Made by a program: the position numbers and the translations under genes | NCBI GenBank assembly: GCA_902805615.1 | Contig: CADCTQ010000195.1 | Coordinates: 1-40,475 of the forward strand | Direction of reading: 5' to 3' | DNA: 40,475 bases | Source of the DNA: an uncultured Cytophagales bacterium | Lineage (GTDB): Bacteria > Bacteroidota > Bacteroidia > Cytophagales > 172606-1 | The notes under the pieces: model-generated | Told to the model about the DNA's origin: nothing | What the model saw: the letters and a program-made list of their open reading frames with translations, nothing else | The model's database searches: none | In this document: positions 8,056 through 16,534 of the stretch, in pieces | Layout: every line of letters begins with the position of its first letter | Position numbering within the stretch: the stretch's first letter is position 1

Positions 8056-11000
8056 ATGCAACGATTCCCCTTTACCAAAACGGCCGCCGTCCTGCTGGGC
8101 TTGCTGGGTTCCGCCTACGCCGCGGCGCAGCAACCGGCAGCGCCGCAAACGGACCGGATGGCCGAAATCGGCACCAAAGCCTCCGCCGTGCGGCTGCACC
8201 TGCTCTACACGCCGCAGCCCCCGGACCTTCCCGACAAACGCCTGCCGGTTACCCACCAGCCCAAGGCCGCTTTCCGGCCGATGAACCGCCTCGACACGCC
8301 CGAAGAACTGGCGCAGGAACTGTCAACCCTGCGGCAAAAGCACCAGCCCTTCCTGCAAGACCTGGCCCCTGCCCTCGCCTCCGAACGGTTCGCGCAGGAA
8401 CTGACCGCGTTCAATTGGCGCAAGGAAACGGAGGAGGACCTCGGGAATTTTACCGGCGTCCTCTCCGGGGAAGGCGCCTGGGAACAGGTGCAGTTGCCGC
8501 ACTACGGCCCGCCGCTGGGGAAAGCCGTTACGTACTACCGCACCACCTTCCCGGTGAGTGAGGCGATGCTCGGCCTGGGCGCCGTGTTCGTCCGGTGCAA
8601 AGGCGTGGATTACAAGGCCCACGTGTTCGTGAACGGCTACTACACCGGTTCGCACGAGGGCATCTTCGCCCCGTTTGAATTTGACGTGACGCGCCTGGTC
8701 AGGAAGGGCGACAACACCCTGCTCATCAAGGTGGAGAACGACTACCCGATGGGGGGCCACGTGGGCGACGACGGCCGCAAGTTCAACGGCGACAAGATCT
8801 ACGCCGCCACCGGCCCCGGCTACGACGACCCGCTGCTCGGCTGGCACCACTCCCCGCCCGGCATGGGCATTTACCAGGCCGTGACCGTGGAGGCGCGGCG
8901 CCCCCTGCACCTGAACGACGTGTTCGTGCGTCCGCTGGGCGAGAGTGACAGCGCCGAAGTGTGGCTCGAAGTGAACAACACGGGGCGGGAGGAGCAAACC
9001 GTAAGCGTCCGGCACGCGGTGTACGGGCAAAACTTCAGGGAGACCGTGTACGAAAACGCCGTGTACCACCCCGTGTCGGTGCACGTGCCCGGCGTGGGCG
9101 ACCTGGCCAAGCCCACCGACAACCAGCGCACCGTGCTCAAGATGGGCCACGGCGTCAACTTCCTGCGGTTTACCGTCCGCGTGCCGGGGGCCCGGCGCTG
9201 GCACCCCGACCACCCGTGGCTCTACCAGCTCCAGCTGGCGTTGCTCGACGAGGCGGGCCGCGTGACCGACACCCGGCGGCAGCACTTCGGGATGCGTTCG
9301 TTCCGGATGGACACCCTCAGCGTGCCCAAAGGCATGATGTACCTGAACGGCAAACCCATCCGCCTGCGCGGCGCCAACACGATGGGCGCGTTCCAGCAGA
9401 GCGTGATCAAGAAAGACTGGGGGCGGCTCGTGGACGACATCCTGCTGGCCAAGCTCACCCACATGAATTTCATCCGCATGACCCAGTTGCCGGTGCAGCC
9501 GGAAGTGTACGAATACTGCGACAAACTGGGCCTGCTCACCCAGACCGACCTGCCCCTGTTCGGCGTGCTCCGGCGCAACCAGTGGCTGGAAGCCGTGCGG
9601 CAGGCCGAGGAGATGGAACGGCTGGTGCGGCGCCACCCCTGTAACGTGCTGGTCACCTACATCAACGAACGGTTTCCCAACGGGGAAGGCAACCCGCAGC
9701 GCCACCTGGAGGGCTACGCCGACTACGAAAAGTTCTTCCGGGCCGCCGACCAGGCCATCCTCATGAACAACCCCGACCGGGTGATCAAGGCCGGCGACGG
9801 CGACTACGACCCGCCTTCCCCCGGCCTGCCCGACAACCACGTCTACAACGGCTGGTACAACGGCCACGGGCTGGGGCTGGGCGAAATGCACAAAGGCTAC
9901 TGGGTGCCCGTCAAGCCCGGCTGGTACTACGCCTGCGGCGAATTCGGCTCGGAGGCGCTCGACGCGTACGCCACCATGCAGCGGTACTACCCGCCCGACT
10001 GGCGGCCGGCCGGCGAAAACGCCCCCTGGTCGCCCGAAAAGATCGCCATGAACCAGACGTTCCGCTTCCACCGCATGTGGTACAACACGCCCACCGACGC
10101 CCGGGGCTGGATCGGGGCCAGCCAGGACCACCAGGCGTGGGCCACGCGTTTTGCCACCGAAGCCTTCCGGCGCGACAACCGCATGGTGAGCTTTGCCATC
10201 CACCTGTTCATTGACGCCTGGCCCGCCGGCTGGATGAAAACGATCATGGACGTGGACCGCCGGCCGAAAAAAGCCTGGTTCGCGTACCGGCAGGCGCTGA
10301 TGCCCCTGGCCGTGCAGCTCCGGACCGACCGTTACCACTTTACCAGCGGCGAGACGATGCCCGTGGAAGCCTGGGTGGTGAACGACCGCAACGAGGTGCC
10401 GCCCGGGACGCAACTCCGGTACCAGCTCGAAAAAGACGGCAAAGTCGTGTTTGCCGGCCGGGCCAACGCCGACGTCCGCCCCAACGAAAGCCAGTTCCAG
10501 GGATTCCTCAACCTGCCGGTGCCCGAAGTGAAAACGCGGACCGGGTACACCCTCCGCCTGGCCCTGTGGGACCGGGAGAACCGGCCCCTGCACGAAACGG
10601 ACGTCGAACTGACCGCTTTTCCCCGGCCGGCCGCCCCGGCCCGGAAGGTGTGGGCCGGTGGCGCCGGGGCCGCGCGGCTCTGCCGCGAGATGGGCTGGAC
10701 GCTGACCACCGACCCGGAAGGGGCCGACGCCCTGGTCATTGACAGCCTGCCCCTGTACGGGCAAGCCCGGGAACGCCTGGACCGGCTCGTGGCGGCCGGC
10801 AAAACCGCGGTGCTGCTCGGGCTGCCCCCCGGCGAACACGAGGTGGCCGGCGGGCCGGTGAAGGTGTCCGCTACCGTTATGGGCCAGTATTACTTTGCCT
10901 CCCCGGCCACGGGCCACGCGTTGGTGAAGGACTTTGCGCCGGGCGACTTCCGCCTCTGGTACCACGGCGGCAAGGGGATGATCCAGCCCCTGCTGCCGGC

Positions 11001-11208
11001 CATGGTGGACGCCCCCGGCTGGGAACAGCTCCTGCGGACCGGCACGACCAGTTGGACGCCCAACAGCAGTTGGAGCAGCGCCGCCTGCGAGAAAAAGGTG
11101 GGGACGGGCGTTTTCCGCATCTGCCAGGTGCAGCTGGGCGACCGGGTGCGGCACAATCCCACGGCGCACGCTTTCCTCGACCGCCTGGCGAGTCCCGCGG
11201 GACGGTAG
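8056..11208 (+). CDS. GH2-family glycoside hydrolase, exported, 1050 residues
   Basis: Signal peptide at 1-25 (TAAVLLGLLGSAYAAAQQ). A jelly-roll sugar-binding domain (about 130-285) contains VTYYRTTFPV and CKGVDYKAHVFVNGYYTGSHEGIFAPFEFDVT. An immunoglobulin-like domain follows (290-415), then the TIM barrel beginning FGMRSFRMD and LNGKPIRLRGAN. VTYINERFPN gives Asn537-Glu538, the acid/base, and YACGEFGSEALD gives Glu629 as the likely nucleophile. The C-terminal 400 residues are beta-rich domains. GH2 enzymes cleave beta-galactosides, glucuronides or mannosides with retention; the subgroup is not resolved. Length is near the larger GH2 members. The GH29 gene follows 104 bp downstream and may be co-transcribed. 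Confidence 0.9.
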   Translation: MQRFPFTKTAAVLLGLLGSAYAAAQQPAAPQTDRMAEIGTKASAVRLHLLYTPQPPDLPDKRLPVTHQPKAAFRPMNRLDTPEELAQELSTLRQKHQPFLQDLAPALASERFAQELTAFNWRKETEEDLGNFTGVLSGEGAWEQVQLPHYGPPLGKAVTYYRTTFPVSEAMLGLGAVFVRCKGVDYKAHVFVNGYYTGSHEGIFAPFEFDVTRLVRKGDNTLLIKVENDYPMGGHVGDDGRKFNGDKIYAATGPGYDDPLLGWHHSPPGMGIYQAVTVEARRPLHLNDVFVRPLGESDSAEVWLEVNNTGREEQTVSVRHAVYGQNFRETVYENAVYHPVSVHVPGVGDLAKPTDNQRTVLKMGHGVNFLRFTVRVPGARRWHPDHPWLYQLQLALLDEAGRVTDTRRQHFGMRSFRMDTLSVPKGMMYLNGKPIRLRGANTMGAFQQSVIKKDWGRLVDDILLAKLTHMNFIRMTQLPVQPEVYEYCDKLGLLTQTDLPLFGVLRRNQWLEAVRQAEEMERLVRRHPCNVLVTYINERFPNGEGNPQRHLEGYADYEKFFRAADQAILMNNPDRVIKAGDGDYDPPSPGLPDNHVYNGWYNGHGLGLGEMHKGYWVPVKPGWYYACGEFGSEALDAYATMQRYYPPDWRPAGENAPWSPEKIAMNQTFRFHRMWYNTPTDARGWIGASQDHQAWATRFATEAFRRDNRMVSFAIHLFIDAWPAGWMKTIMDVDRRPKKAWFAYRQALMPLAVQLRTDRYHFTSGETMPVEAWVVNDRNEVPPGTQLRYQLEKDGKVVFAGRANADVRPNESQFQGFLNLPVPEVKTRTGYTLRLALWDRENRPLHETDVELTAFPRPAAPARKVWAGGAGAARLCREMGWTLTTDPEGADALVIDSLPLYGQARERLDRLVAAGKTAVLLGLPPGEHEVAGGPVKVSATVMGQYYFASPATGHALVKDFAPGDFRLWYHGGKGMIQPLLPAMVDAPGWEQLLRTGTTSWTPNSSWSSAACEKKVGTGVFRICQVQLGDRVRHNPTAHAFLDRLASPAGR

Positions 11209-11234
11209 CGGGCCGTTATGCCCTCCGTTTGCAT

Positions 11235-11242
11235 TACATTTG
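11235..11242 (+). promoter_or_regulatory. Possible Bacteroidota -7 promoter box before the GH29 gene
   Basis: TACATTTG fits the known Bacteroidota -7 consensus TAnnTTTG exactly. A good -33 TTTG box at the usual spacing is not seen, so this rests on one element only. Transcription from here would leave a leader of about 65 nt before the ATG at 11313. Confidence 0.25.
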
Positions 11243-11264
11243 CCTTTTGCCCGTTTGCCTTTGC

Positions 11265-11284
11265 TCCCGGCGCCGATGCCGGGA
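11265..11284 (+). other. Hairpin in the GH2-GH29 gap
   Basis: TCCCGGC (11265-11271) and GCCGGGA (11278-11284) form a perfect 7-bp stem with a 6-nt loop. It is followed by AACTTTTCC rather than a clean U-tract, so it could be a weak terminator, or an mRNA-stabilising end between the GH2 and GH29 genes. Confidence 0.35.
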
Positions 11285-11312
11285 AACTTTTCCAAAAACC
11301 CTCAATCCCAAC

Positions 11313-12836
11313 ATGAACAAACCCCGACTCCTTAGCCTGGCGGCGGCCCTGTGGCTGGCCTGCCTGGCCCCGTTGCACGCCCAGAAAAAGTACGAACCCA
11401 CCTGGGAATCCATTGACAGCCGCCCCGTGCCGCAGTGGTTCCAGGACGCCAAGTTCGGCGTATTCATTCACTGGGGCGTGTACTCGGTGCCCTCCTACAT
11501 CCACATCAACCGCGAAGGCTCCGTGTACGACTGTTACGCCGAATGGTACGAGGTGCTGGCCATGTCCAAGCCCGGTCCCAGCCGCCAGTTCCACGACCGG
11601 GTGTACGGCAAAGACTTCGCCTACCGCGACTTTGCCCCGCTGTTCCGGGCCGAACTCTGGAACCCCGACGCCTGGGCGAAGCTGTTCAAGGATGCCGGGG
11701 CCAAGTACGTGATCCTGACTTCCAAGCACCACGACGGGTACGCCCTCTGGCCTTCGTCGAGCCCGTACGCCAAAGGCTGGAACGCCGTGGAAGTCGGTCC
11801 CAAGCGCGACCTGGTGGGCGACCTGACCAAGTCGGTCCGGGACCAGGGGCTCAAGATGGGGCTGTACTTCTCGCTCATCGAGTGGGAAAGCACGCCGACC
11901 CAGCGGGCGGGCAACCACGAGGGGTATTACCTGCCCGCCGCAGTGGTCAACAAGTACAAGATTCCCGCCGACAAGATGATCTCCGGCCACATCATTCCGC
12001 AGATGAAGGAACTGGTGACCAAATACCAGCCCGCCATCCTCTACCCGGACGGCGACTGGGACGAGGATTACAACCGGCTGCAAAGCCTGGACTTCCTGTC
12101 GTGGCTCTACAACAATGCGCCCAACAAGGACGAGATTGCCGTAAACGACCGCTGGGGACAGGTGCGCGGCAAACACGGCGGCTACTATTCCCGCGAGTAC
12201 GCCGACACGGAGGACGTGGGCGATGAACACCCCTGGGAGGAGATCCAGGGCATGGGGTATTCCTTCGGCTACAACCGCAACGAGGACATTGCCGATTACC
12301 GCACGTCGGAAGAACTGGTGCACCTGCTGGTCAACACGGTGGGCCGGGGCGGCAACCTGTGCCTGAACGTAGGTCCGGCCGCGGATGGCACCATCCCGGT
12401 GATCATGCAGCAACGCCTGCTCGACATCGGCGCGTGGCTGAAGGTGAACGGCGAGGCCATCTACGGCACGCGCACCTGGAAGAACCCGGCGGAGGTCAAA
12501 AAGACCGTGGCGACGGCAGCAGCGGCGGCGGGGGAGAAAAAGGAAAAATCAGCGGCCGAAGCGGCTTCCACGCGGTCGGCGCGGACCGTCTTTTACTCCC
12601 GCAAGGGCGACGCGCTGTACGTGCTCACCACGGAGTGGCCCAAGCAGGGCCTCAACATTGCGGGCCTGAAAGGAGACAAGGGGCTGAAGGTAAGCCTGCT
12701 GGGCACCGCCAAACCGGTGAGTTGGGAAAACCGGAAAGACGGCCTGCACCTGACGCCGCCGGTACTCTCCCCGACCGAATTGCCGGCCCGGTACGCGTAC
12801 GTGTTCCGCATTGACGGCCTGGGACCGCTGAAGTAA
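11313..12836 (+). CDS. GH29 alpha-L-fucosidase, exported
   Basis: A 507-residue protein with a signal peptide (1-23, ALWLACLAPLHAQ). The barrel begins with WFQDAKFGVFIHWGVYSVPSY, the diagnostic GH29 opening. KYVILTSKHHDGYALW supplies the conserved fucose-binding His pair (139-140). AILYPDGDWD contains Asp246, which aligns with the catalytic nucleophile in (L/W)-x-D-G motifs of the family. LVNTVGRGGNLCLNVGPAADG closes the barrel. GH29 enzymes hydrolyse terminal alpha-L-fucosides with retention, so they complement the inverting GH95 enzyme upstream. An odd Ala/Lys/Glu-rich stretch lies at about 398-425 (VATAAAAAGEKKEKSAAEAA), between barrel and C-terminal beta domain; it looks like a flexible linker insertion. 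The ATG gives the signal peptide. Confidence 0.93.
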   Translation: MNKPRLLSLAAALWLACLAPLHAQKKYEPTWESIDSRPVPQWFQDAKFGVFIHWGVYSVPSYIHINREGSVYDCYAEWYEVLAMSKPGPSRQFHDRVYGKDFAYRDFAPLFRAELWNPDAWAKLFKDAGAKYVILTSKHHDGYALWPSSSPYAKGWNAVEVGPKRDLVGDLTKSVRDQGLKMGLYFSLIEWESTPTQRAGNHEGYYLPAAVVNKYKIPADKMISGHIIPQMKELVTKYQPAILYPDGDWDEDYNRLQSLDFLSWLYNNAPNKDEIAVNDRWGQVRGKHGGYYSREYADTEDVGDEHPWEEIQGMGYSFGYNRNEDIADYRTSEELVHLLVNTVGRGGNLCLNVGPAADGTIPVIMQQRLLDIGAWLKVNGEAIYGTRTWKNPAEVKKTVATAAAAAGEKKEKSAAEAASTRSARTVFYSRKGDALYVLTTEWPKQGLNIAGLKGDKGLKVSLLGTAKPVSWENRKDGLHLTPPVLSPTELPARYAYVFRIDGLGPLK

Positions 12837-12888
12837 TACCATGATGAACATGATTCAACGGATGAAGCGGAGGATGTTGATTTGATTG

Positions 12889-12924
12889 AGGGGGATGAAA
12901 GCATTCGAAGCAAGTCATCCCCCT
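12889..12924. other. Hairpin after the GH29 gene
   Basis: AGGGGGATGA (12889-12898) pairs perfectly with TCATCCCCCT (12915-12924). No U-tract follows. It may protect the mRNA 3' end ahead of the stronger terminator at 12979, or be another intergenic repeat. Confidence 0.4.
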
Positions 12925-12978
12925 ACCCCCTTCTGGTCAAACGTAGTATTGGAGAGACAGCACGGTACCCTTACGGCT

Positions 12979-13008
12979 AGGGGTAGTCTTCGGACTACCC
13001 CTTTTTTT
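12979..13008 (+). terminator. Rho-independent terminator for the GH29 transcript
   Basis: A perfect 10-bp stem (AGGGGTAGTC with GACTACCCCT) closes on a TTCG tetraloop and runs into seven T residues. It lies 142 bp after the stop at 12836. A near-identical structure in the opposite orientation (13419-13448) serves the convergent gene. Confidence 0.9.
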
Positions 13009-13102
13009 ACGTGCAAAACTTAGTTTTGCCTCTCTTACCCGGTTGGTTTCACGATTCAATTGATCTGTATTCTACTTACCCACATAGCATTATGGCAAGG
13101 CT

Positions 13103-13360
13103 TACTCTACCCAGCTTTTTTTAAGGTCTGAAAATCAACAAGTTGTAAAATAAATGACATTTTTTACCAATCAGGTTGGATTTAGAACAGGAGTTCATCC
13201 TCTATTCCTCCGGTTTCTCAGGTGAATGTCCGTATTCTTTCGGGCGGCAAGTCGATTTTTCCCCTTCATTGAAGGCATAAGCAAAGAGGAAAAAATGAAA
13301 ACCGCGTCGAAAAAATGTAACTCATTGGTAATTAACCTTTAAAAAAAGCTGGGTAGAGTA
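13103..13360. mobile_element. 258-bp MITE with 22-bp terminal inverted repeats and 9-bp target duplication
   Basis: Positions 13103-13124 (TACTCTACCCAGC, then T7AA) are perfectly inverted at 13339-13360. The 9-mer GGCAAGGCT is directly repeated immediately outside both ends (13094-13102 and 13361-13369). The interior is AT-rich compared with the surroundings and has no credible ORF. A 9-bp duplication with perfect terminal repeats is what an IS-type transposase leaves, so this is a non-autonomous element mobilised in trans. The IS family is not assigned. Confidence 0.85.
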
Positions 13361-13418
13361 GGCAAGGCTTTGTAAGTTTCCAGGCAAGGCCGGCAAAAGC
13401 AAAACTAAGTTTTGCACG

Positions 13419-13448
13419 AAAAAAGGGGGTAGTCCGAAGACTACCCCC
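13419..13448 (-). terminator. Rho-independent terminator for the PQQ sugar dehydrogenase transcript
   Basis: Read on the minus strand, GGGGGTAGTC and GACTACCCCC form a 10-bp stem with a TTCG loop, followed by six T residues. It sits 127 bp beyond the stop of the minus-strand gene ending at 13576. Confidence 0.88.
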
Positions 13449-13499
13449 AACCGTAAGGAGCATGGCGTACACGGGGATGCGGATACAGGCAGAAGGAGA

Positions 13500-13523
13500 G
13501 GTTCAAGCGTGGACGCTCCAACC
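13500..13523. repeat. Single copy of the AAGCGTGGACGCT-type palindrome
   Basis: The sequence matches the arm of the foldback element at 7608-7654 in reverse orientation, extending through CCAACCAGTC. It lies 53 bp past the sugar dehydrogenase stop, showing the repeat is dispersed in the genome. Confidence 0.6.
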
Positions 13524-13575
13524 AGTCGGTGATCTTCCTTCCACGCGTTTACCCTACAACTGACCGGCAACCCGC

Positions 13576-16326
13576 TTATTCGAAATACAGCCATTCCAGG
13601 TCAAAGGAGTTCCACATGCCCGCCACGGGCTTGCCGGGTTCTTTGAATACCACGTACACGTCGCGCAGCCCCGGCGTAGGCGGCGTTTTCAGGGGTCCCT
13701 GCACTTCCCGCCACGTGGCATCTACGGCCGTGGCATCGGGTCTTTTCTGCGCGCCGGTCGTGACGTCTGCCGCCACGGAATTCAGCAGGGGGCCGTCGGG
13801 CGCACCGAGGCGGAGTTCCAGGATGCCCGGGAAACGGGACGAGACCCGGTACGTCACTTTGCGCAAACCGCCCAGGTCAATGCCTTTGAACAGGATGTAC
13901 GCCCCCGATTTGGTGAACTTGACGACCTGGTCGTTGAACTTGGCCGCATCCCGGTAATCTTCGCAGGAGACCGCTTTCAGCCGGGCATTCCGGAGGCGCA
14001 CGTATTTTTTCGCGGTTTGCGGCCCCACGGCTTCCCCACCCTTGTCGCGGTAGGTGACGGCAAAAATGTAATTTCCCCCCTCCTCACTTTCCGGCGTGAA
14101 GCTGCCTTTTACCGGCACCCGGTTCCCCGCCTCCGGCGCCTGGTCGAGGCTCAGGATGTATTTGACCATTTCGGCCGTTTCTTCCTTTTTCAGTTGCGGG
14201 TGCGCCGACATGGCCGTTTCGCCCCACTTCCCGTTGCCCCCCTTGATGATCTTGATCGCTAAGGATTCCACGGCGCCGGCATCGCTGCGGTAGCGTTGGG
14301 CCACCTGCTTGTAGCTGGGCCCCACCGACTGCTCTTCGGGGTGGTGGCAGGACCGGCAGTCGCTTTTGTTGATGAGTTCCAACCCCGGGTGAAAGTAGTT
14401 GCCGGCGGTTTTTTCGTGGTTCTGGGCCAGGAAGGTCAGGTCGGTGCCCATGTCGGCCCGCTCCAGCGTAACGGCCACCGCTTCCGGCGGGATGCGGCCG
14501 TCGGCCAGGCTGCCGTCTTCCCGGTCGCGGACCTTCACCTGGTACTGCACGGGCTTGCCGGGCCAGTAGAACGTCTGGTTGCCCGTGAGCAGCACGTCCA
14601 CCTGCGGCAGGTCGTTGCCGGCCCGGATTTCGAGTGCTTCGGTGCTGCTCTGGCCGTGGCTGTCGGTCACCCGCAACTGCACGCGGTACGTACCGGGTTT
14701 GGCAAAGGTATACTTGGCACCCATGCCCGCCGCCTTGGCGCCCGTCGCCGGGTCGAACGTCCACTGGTAGGTCAGGGCGTCGCCCTTGTCGTGGTCGTAC
14801 GATCCCTTGCCGGAAAACGCAACCGTGAGGGGCACGGCGCCGGCGGTCTTGCTGGCACCCGCCCTGGCCACCGGCGCGCGGTTGCCCTCGTTGTAATCAA
14901 CGCGCACCAGCCGGGCGTCTTTGTTGTGGGCAAACCAGAACGTCCCGTACTCGAGCACGTACAGGGCGCCGTCGGGTCCGAATTCCAGGTCAACCGGGTG
15001 GTCGAAGCGCGTGGCGGGCATGAAACGCTCGATGTCGGTGAGCCGGCCGCTTTCGTCCATCGTGACCACGTTGATCCAGTCGCGCATCCATTCGGCGATG
15101 AACAGTTTGCCGTGGTAGTAGTCCGGGAACCGGCGCGGCGTTTTTACCCACGCCGGGGTGGGCTGGTAGCGGTCGGCGTAAAAAACGGGGCCCGCAATGG
15201 GCGACTTGCCCCCGGTGCCCAGGTGCTTGAACAGCTTGGATTCGTCGTACGAATACCAGATGAAGGCCGGCTGAGCGGGCGGCAGTTCGCGGCTGCCGGT
15301 GTTGTTGCGGGACTTGTTGACCGGCTTCTTCGGGTCGAAGAAAGGCCCGATCTTTTCGGTGGCGAAATCAAATTCGGCGTAGGGCTGGTTGTCGCCGGCA
15401 AAGTACGGCCAGCCGAAAAAGCCGGGTTCCTTCGCCTGGTGAAACTCGTCGTAGCTGATGGGGCCGCGGGCCGGGTTGTTTTCCGTGTTCTGTCCCACGT
15501 CGCCCCAGTAGAGGTAGCCCGTTTTGGGGTCCACGTGAATCCGGTACGGGTTGCGGCAGCCCATCGCGTAGATTTCGGGTTTGCCTTGCGAGCCGTCCTT
15601 GGGAAACAGGTTGCCGTCGGGGATGGTGTAGGCCGCCCCGGTTGCCGAACCCCCGGGCTCGGGCCGGATGCGCAGCACCTTGCCCCGGAAATCGTGGGTG
15701 TTGGCCGCCGTCCGCTGGGCGTCCCAGAACTCGCGGCCGGGCCGTTCGTCTACCGAATTGTAATACCCCGGGTTGTGTGGGTTGGTGTTGTCGCCCACGG
15801 CAATGTACAGGTTGCCGCCCGGCCCAAAGGCCAGCGAACCCGCCGAGTGGCAGCATTCCTTGCGCTGGGTGGGAATTTCAATGATCACCTTTTCGGAGGC
15901 CAGCGCCAGTTGGTCGTTTTCCAGGCGAAACCGCGAAACGCGCTGCACCGGCTTTTCGCCCGGGGGCGAATAGAACAGGTACACCGACGCATTGTTGGCA
16001 AAATCAGGGTCCAGCGCAAGTCCCAGCAGCCCGTCCTCCAGTTCGTGAAAAACGTTCAGTACGCCCGCCTCCTTTACCCGTCCCGCACCGGGGTCGTAGA
16101 GTTTCAGCGCCCCTTTGCGTTCGATGAACAGCACCTTGCCATCCGGCAGGATGGCCAGTTCCATGGGTTCGTTCAGGTTAGCGGCCAGTTCCACTTTCTG
16201 GAAGCGGGTCTCTTCGGGCGCCGGCCCGGCCGGGGCGGGCGGCCTGGGTTGTCCGTACGTACGGAGCAGGGAAAAACCGGTGAGTAAAAACAGGAATAAA
16301 ACGTTGCGTTGGCGGGAAAGGGTCAT
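13576..16326 (-). CDS. Exported PQQ-dependent sugar dehydrogenase with PKD, cytochrome c and CBM6-like domains
   Basis: A 916-residue protein. Signal peptide 1-25 (VLFLFLLTGFSLLRTYG). Residues 40-480 form the glucose/sorbosone dehydrogenase beta-propeller: NEPMELAILPDGKVLFIERKG, EDGLLGLALDPDF, GSLAFGPGGNLYIAVGDN, YAMGCRNPYRI and LEFGPDGALYVLEYG. Residues 483-568 are a PKD domain (FSGKGSYDHDKGDALTYQW). A c-type cytochrome has CRSCH (657-661) as haem site and Met706 as the likely axial ligand. Residues 785-916 look like a CBM6 domain ending MWNSFDLEWLYFE. The protein should oxidise a sugar in the periplasm or at the surface and pass electrons to its own haem. Transcribed divergently from the AraC gene; no T9SS tail. 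Confidence 0.88.
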   Translation of the reverse strand: MTLSRQRNVLFLFLLTGFSLLRTYGQPRPPAPAGPAPEETRFQKVELAANLNEPMELAILPDGKVLFIERKGALKLYDPGAGRVKEAGVLNVFHELEDGLLGLALDPDFANNASVYLFYSPPGEKPVQRVSRFRLENDQLALASEKVIIEIPTQRKECCHSAGSLAFGPGGNLYIAVGDNTNPHNPGYYNSVDERPGREFWDAQRTAANTHDFRGKVLRIRPEPGGSATGAAYTIPDGNLFPKDGSQGKPEIYAMGCRNPYRIHVDPKTGYLYWGDVGQNTENNPARGPISYDEFHQAKEPGFFGWPYFAGDNQPYAEFDFATEKIGPFFDPKKPVNKSRNNTGSRELPPAQPAFIWYSYDESKLFKHLGTGGKSPIAGPVFYADRYQPTPAWVKTPRRFPDYYHGKLFIAEWMRDWINVVTMDESGRLTDIERFMPATRFDHPVDLEFGPDGALYVLEYGTFWFAHNKDARLVRVDYNEGNRAPVARAGASKTAGAVPLTVAFSGKGSYDHDKGDALTYQWTFDPATGAKAAGMGAKYTFAKPGTYRVQLRVTDSHGQSSTEALEIRAGNDLPQVDVLLTGNQTFYWPGKPVQYQVKVRDREDGSLADGRIPPEAVAVTLERADMGTDLTFLAQNHEKTAGNYFHPGLELINKSDCRSCHHPEEQSVGPSYKQVAQRYRSDAGAVESLAIKIIKGGNGKWGETAMSAHPQLKKEETAEMVKYILSLDQAPEAGNRVPVKGSFTPESEEGGNYIFAVTYRDKGGEAVGPQTAKKYVRLRNARLKAVSCEDYRDAAKFNDQVVKFTKSGAYILFKGIDLGGLRKVTYRVSSRFPGILELRLGAPDGPLLNSVAADVTTGAQKRPDATAVDATWREVQGPLKTPPTPGLRDVYVVFKEPGKPVAGMWNSFDLEWLYFE

Positions 16327-16534
16327 AGGGAAATGATGCAGTGCAGGAAAGGGTAAGCCTGGCGGGGTTGCAAATGGACACGCCGGGGCATTGTATTTTG
16401 CACGGGCAAAGTTGGATTTATTTGACTTCCTTTTCCACCACTATTCGGGCAAAAAAAGAAACTTTTTTGACATAAATCACCGCGGTCCGGGAAAAGGAAG
16501 GTATTTTTAACGGGTAAACCGCTCCCCAGGGCCG
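16327..16534. promoter_or_regulatory. Divergent promoter region between the sugar dehydrogenase and araC-type genes
   Basis: The 208 bp between two head-to-head start codons must contain both promoters. It has AT-rich patches (TTGGATTTATTTGAC near 16411-16425, GGTATTTTTAACGGG near 16500-16514), but no pair of TTTG and TAnnTTTG boxes at the right spacing. Binding by the AraC protein is plausible from the arrangement alone. Confidence 0.4.

Larger units (their letters stand above)
12971..13457. repeat. Outer inverted repeat (about 59 bp arms) around the MITE
   Basis: The arms 12971-13029 and 13399-13457 are inverted copies with a few differences. Each contains the TTCG terminator hairpin followed by a small palindrome, GCAAAACTTAGTTTTGC (13013-13029, and 13399-13415 inverted). 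The arms flank the whole intergenic core between the GH29 gene and the convergent sugar dehydrogenase gene. Confidence 0.7.

Noticed and set aside
8323..11295. Long minus-strand open frame (990 codons) opposite the GH2 gene
   Set aside because: Same antisense effect; the plus-strand frame has clear GH2 motifs and a signal peptide, the minus frame has none.
13322..13594. Minus-strand 90-codon frame across the MITE end
   Set aside because: It spans the element border, a terminator hairpin and the end of the sugar dehydrogenase gene, and its translation has no protein-like features.
14296..16287. Plus-strand open frame opposite the PQQ sugar dehydrogenase
   Set aside because: The minus strand carries a complete recognisable multidomain protein; the plus frame gives low-information Gly/Val/Arg-rich sequence.
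16400..16530. TTTG / TAnnTTTG promoter pairs between the divergent genes
   Set aside because: Partial boxes exist (TTTG near 16419, TATTTTTA near 16502) but not at the 17-23 bp spacing, so no promoter was called precisely.
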